Shown here piece after piece: positions 63,761 to 64,000 of a stretch of 64,000 nucleotides of DNA. The notes under the pieces are model-generated. The model did no database searches. It was not told the DNA's origin and saw only the letters and a program-made list of their open reading frames with translations. The first letter of the stretch is position 1, and every line of letters starts with the position of its first letter. The stretch is from Coriaria nepalensis (Eukaryota > Streptophyta > Magnoliopsida > Cucurbitales > Coriariaceae): positions 36,177,501-36,241,500 of the forward strand of contig CP114481.1 of assembly GCA_027186245.1 (NCBI GenBank). Direction: 5' to 3'. The translations under genes were made by a program, and so were the position numbers.

Positions 63761-64000
63761 TAACTAAGTCAAACGAATTCAATTTTTACACTACAAACAC
63801 AAGTTTTGTGCATAACTTGCAAATGATCATTGCAAGGAAAGTGTGCATTCGTTTAACCTTAAAATCATTTCATTGAGTCATTTCAAGTCAATAACTTATT
63901 TCAAAGCAAGTCGAACGAATTCAATTTTTGCACTACAAACACAAGTTTTGTGCATAACATGCAAGTGATCAATGCAAGGAAAGTGTGCATTCATTTAACC
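63761..64000 (+). repeat. HOR-C next copy, cut by window edge
   Basis: One complete monomer (TAACTAAGTCAAACG, TTTTTACACTAC) and the first 98 bases of the AACATGCAAGTG monomer. The latter has TGATCAATG here instead of TGATGAATG. The array clearly continues beyond the window. Confidence 0.9.

Larger units (their letters stand above)
1..64000 (+). repeat. 142-bp satellite DNA array, entire window
   Basis: About 452 head-to-tail copies of one monomer fill the window with no gap, inversion or inserted element. The consensus is 142 bp (45 of 142 bases G or C). A frequent 141-bp variant has lost one C (GTTTAACTTAAAATC instead of GTTTAACCTTAAAATC). Landmarks in the consensus, counted from AAAGCAAG: GAATTC at 15-20, TGCA at 27-30, 49-52, 58-61, 71-74 and 84-87, TGATCA at 64-69, TGAGTCA at 114-120, and ATTTCAA at 107, 120 and 138. 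Family knowledge: length, AT-richness, homogeneity and the EcoRI site fit the major pericentromeric satellite of Tenebrio molitor. That assignment is inference; a related tenebrionid beetle or another eukaryote is possible. That it is a satellite is certain. Confidence 0.98.

Noticed and set aside
1..64000. CRISPR array
   Set aside because: Repeats directly abut with no unique spacers; the unit is 142 bp and there are no cas genes. This is a satellite.
1..64000. Telomeric repeats (TTAGG or TCAGG type)
   Set aside because: No tandem run of either was seen on either strand, so the window is internal to the array.
1..64000. Bacterial or phage origin, plasmid repeats, iterons
   Set aside because: 64 kb of gene-free 142-bp tandem repeats with higher-order organisation does not fit a prokaryotic genome.

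Overview
The whole 64 kb window is one uninterrupted satellite DNA array. A monomer of 142 bp (about 32% G+C), with a common 141-bp variant, is repeated head to tail about 452 times: 451 complete copies plus a partial copy at the right edge. All copies are in the same orientation. I tiled the window monomer by monomer and found no gap, inversion, transposon, RNA gene or unique sequence. There is no credible protein-coding gene; the short open frames are artefacts of the repeat.

Organism: this is eukaryotic (peri)centromeric heterochromatin. A 142-bp, AT-rich, very homogeneous satellite with an EcoRI site (GAATTC) in most monomers matches what is known of the major satellite of the yellow mealworm beetle, Tenebrio molitor, which makes up roughly half of that genome. 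The assignment rests on monomer length, restriction site and composition recalled from the literature, not on a database search.

Layout (monomer start = the AAAGCAAG, CAACCAAG or TAACCAAG phase). (a) 1-284: two monomers of an older type. (b) 285-2410: a 15-monomer variant unit. (c) 2411-21544: a higher-order repeat (HOR-A) of 15 monomers, 2126 bp. It is five times exactly 2126 bp, then once 1559 bp, once 2693 bp and twice 2126 bp. Inside each unit a 4-monomer, 567-bp block is tandemly duplicated. (d) 21545-37271: rearranged HOR-A monomers, including two copies of a different 15-monomer, 2125-bp unit (HOR-A2, 26217-30466) marked by an AAGGAATGTG variant. (e) 37272-46773: heterogeneous monomers with a 26-monomer (3688-bp) and a 9-monomer (1277-bp) duplication. 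(f) 46774-51025: two near-identical copies of HOR-B (15 monomers, 2126 bp), with a rearranged third copy to about 52960. (g) 52444-58659: mixed monomers without clean higher-order periodicity. (h) 58660-64000: HOR-C (15 monomers, 2125 bp) with one complete copy flanked by copies that lost or fused monomers.

The most notable feature is that four blocks with different monomer composition (HOR-A, A2, B, C) all have a repeat unit of exactly 15 monomers (2125 or 2126 bp). The array also shows a gradient from very homogeneous (left) to more diverged (right). Nearly every monomer carries a perfect AP-1 heptamer (TGAGTCA) and a cluster of TGCA/TTGCAA palindromes.
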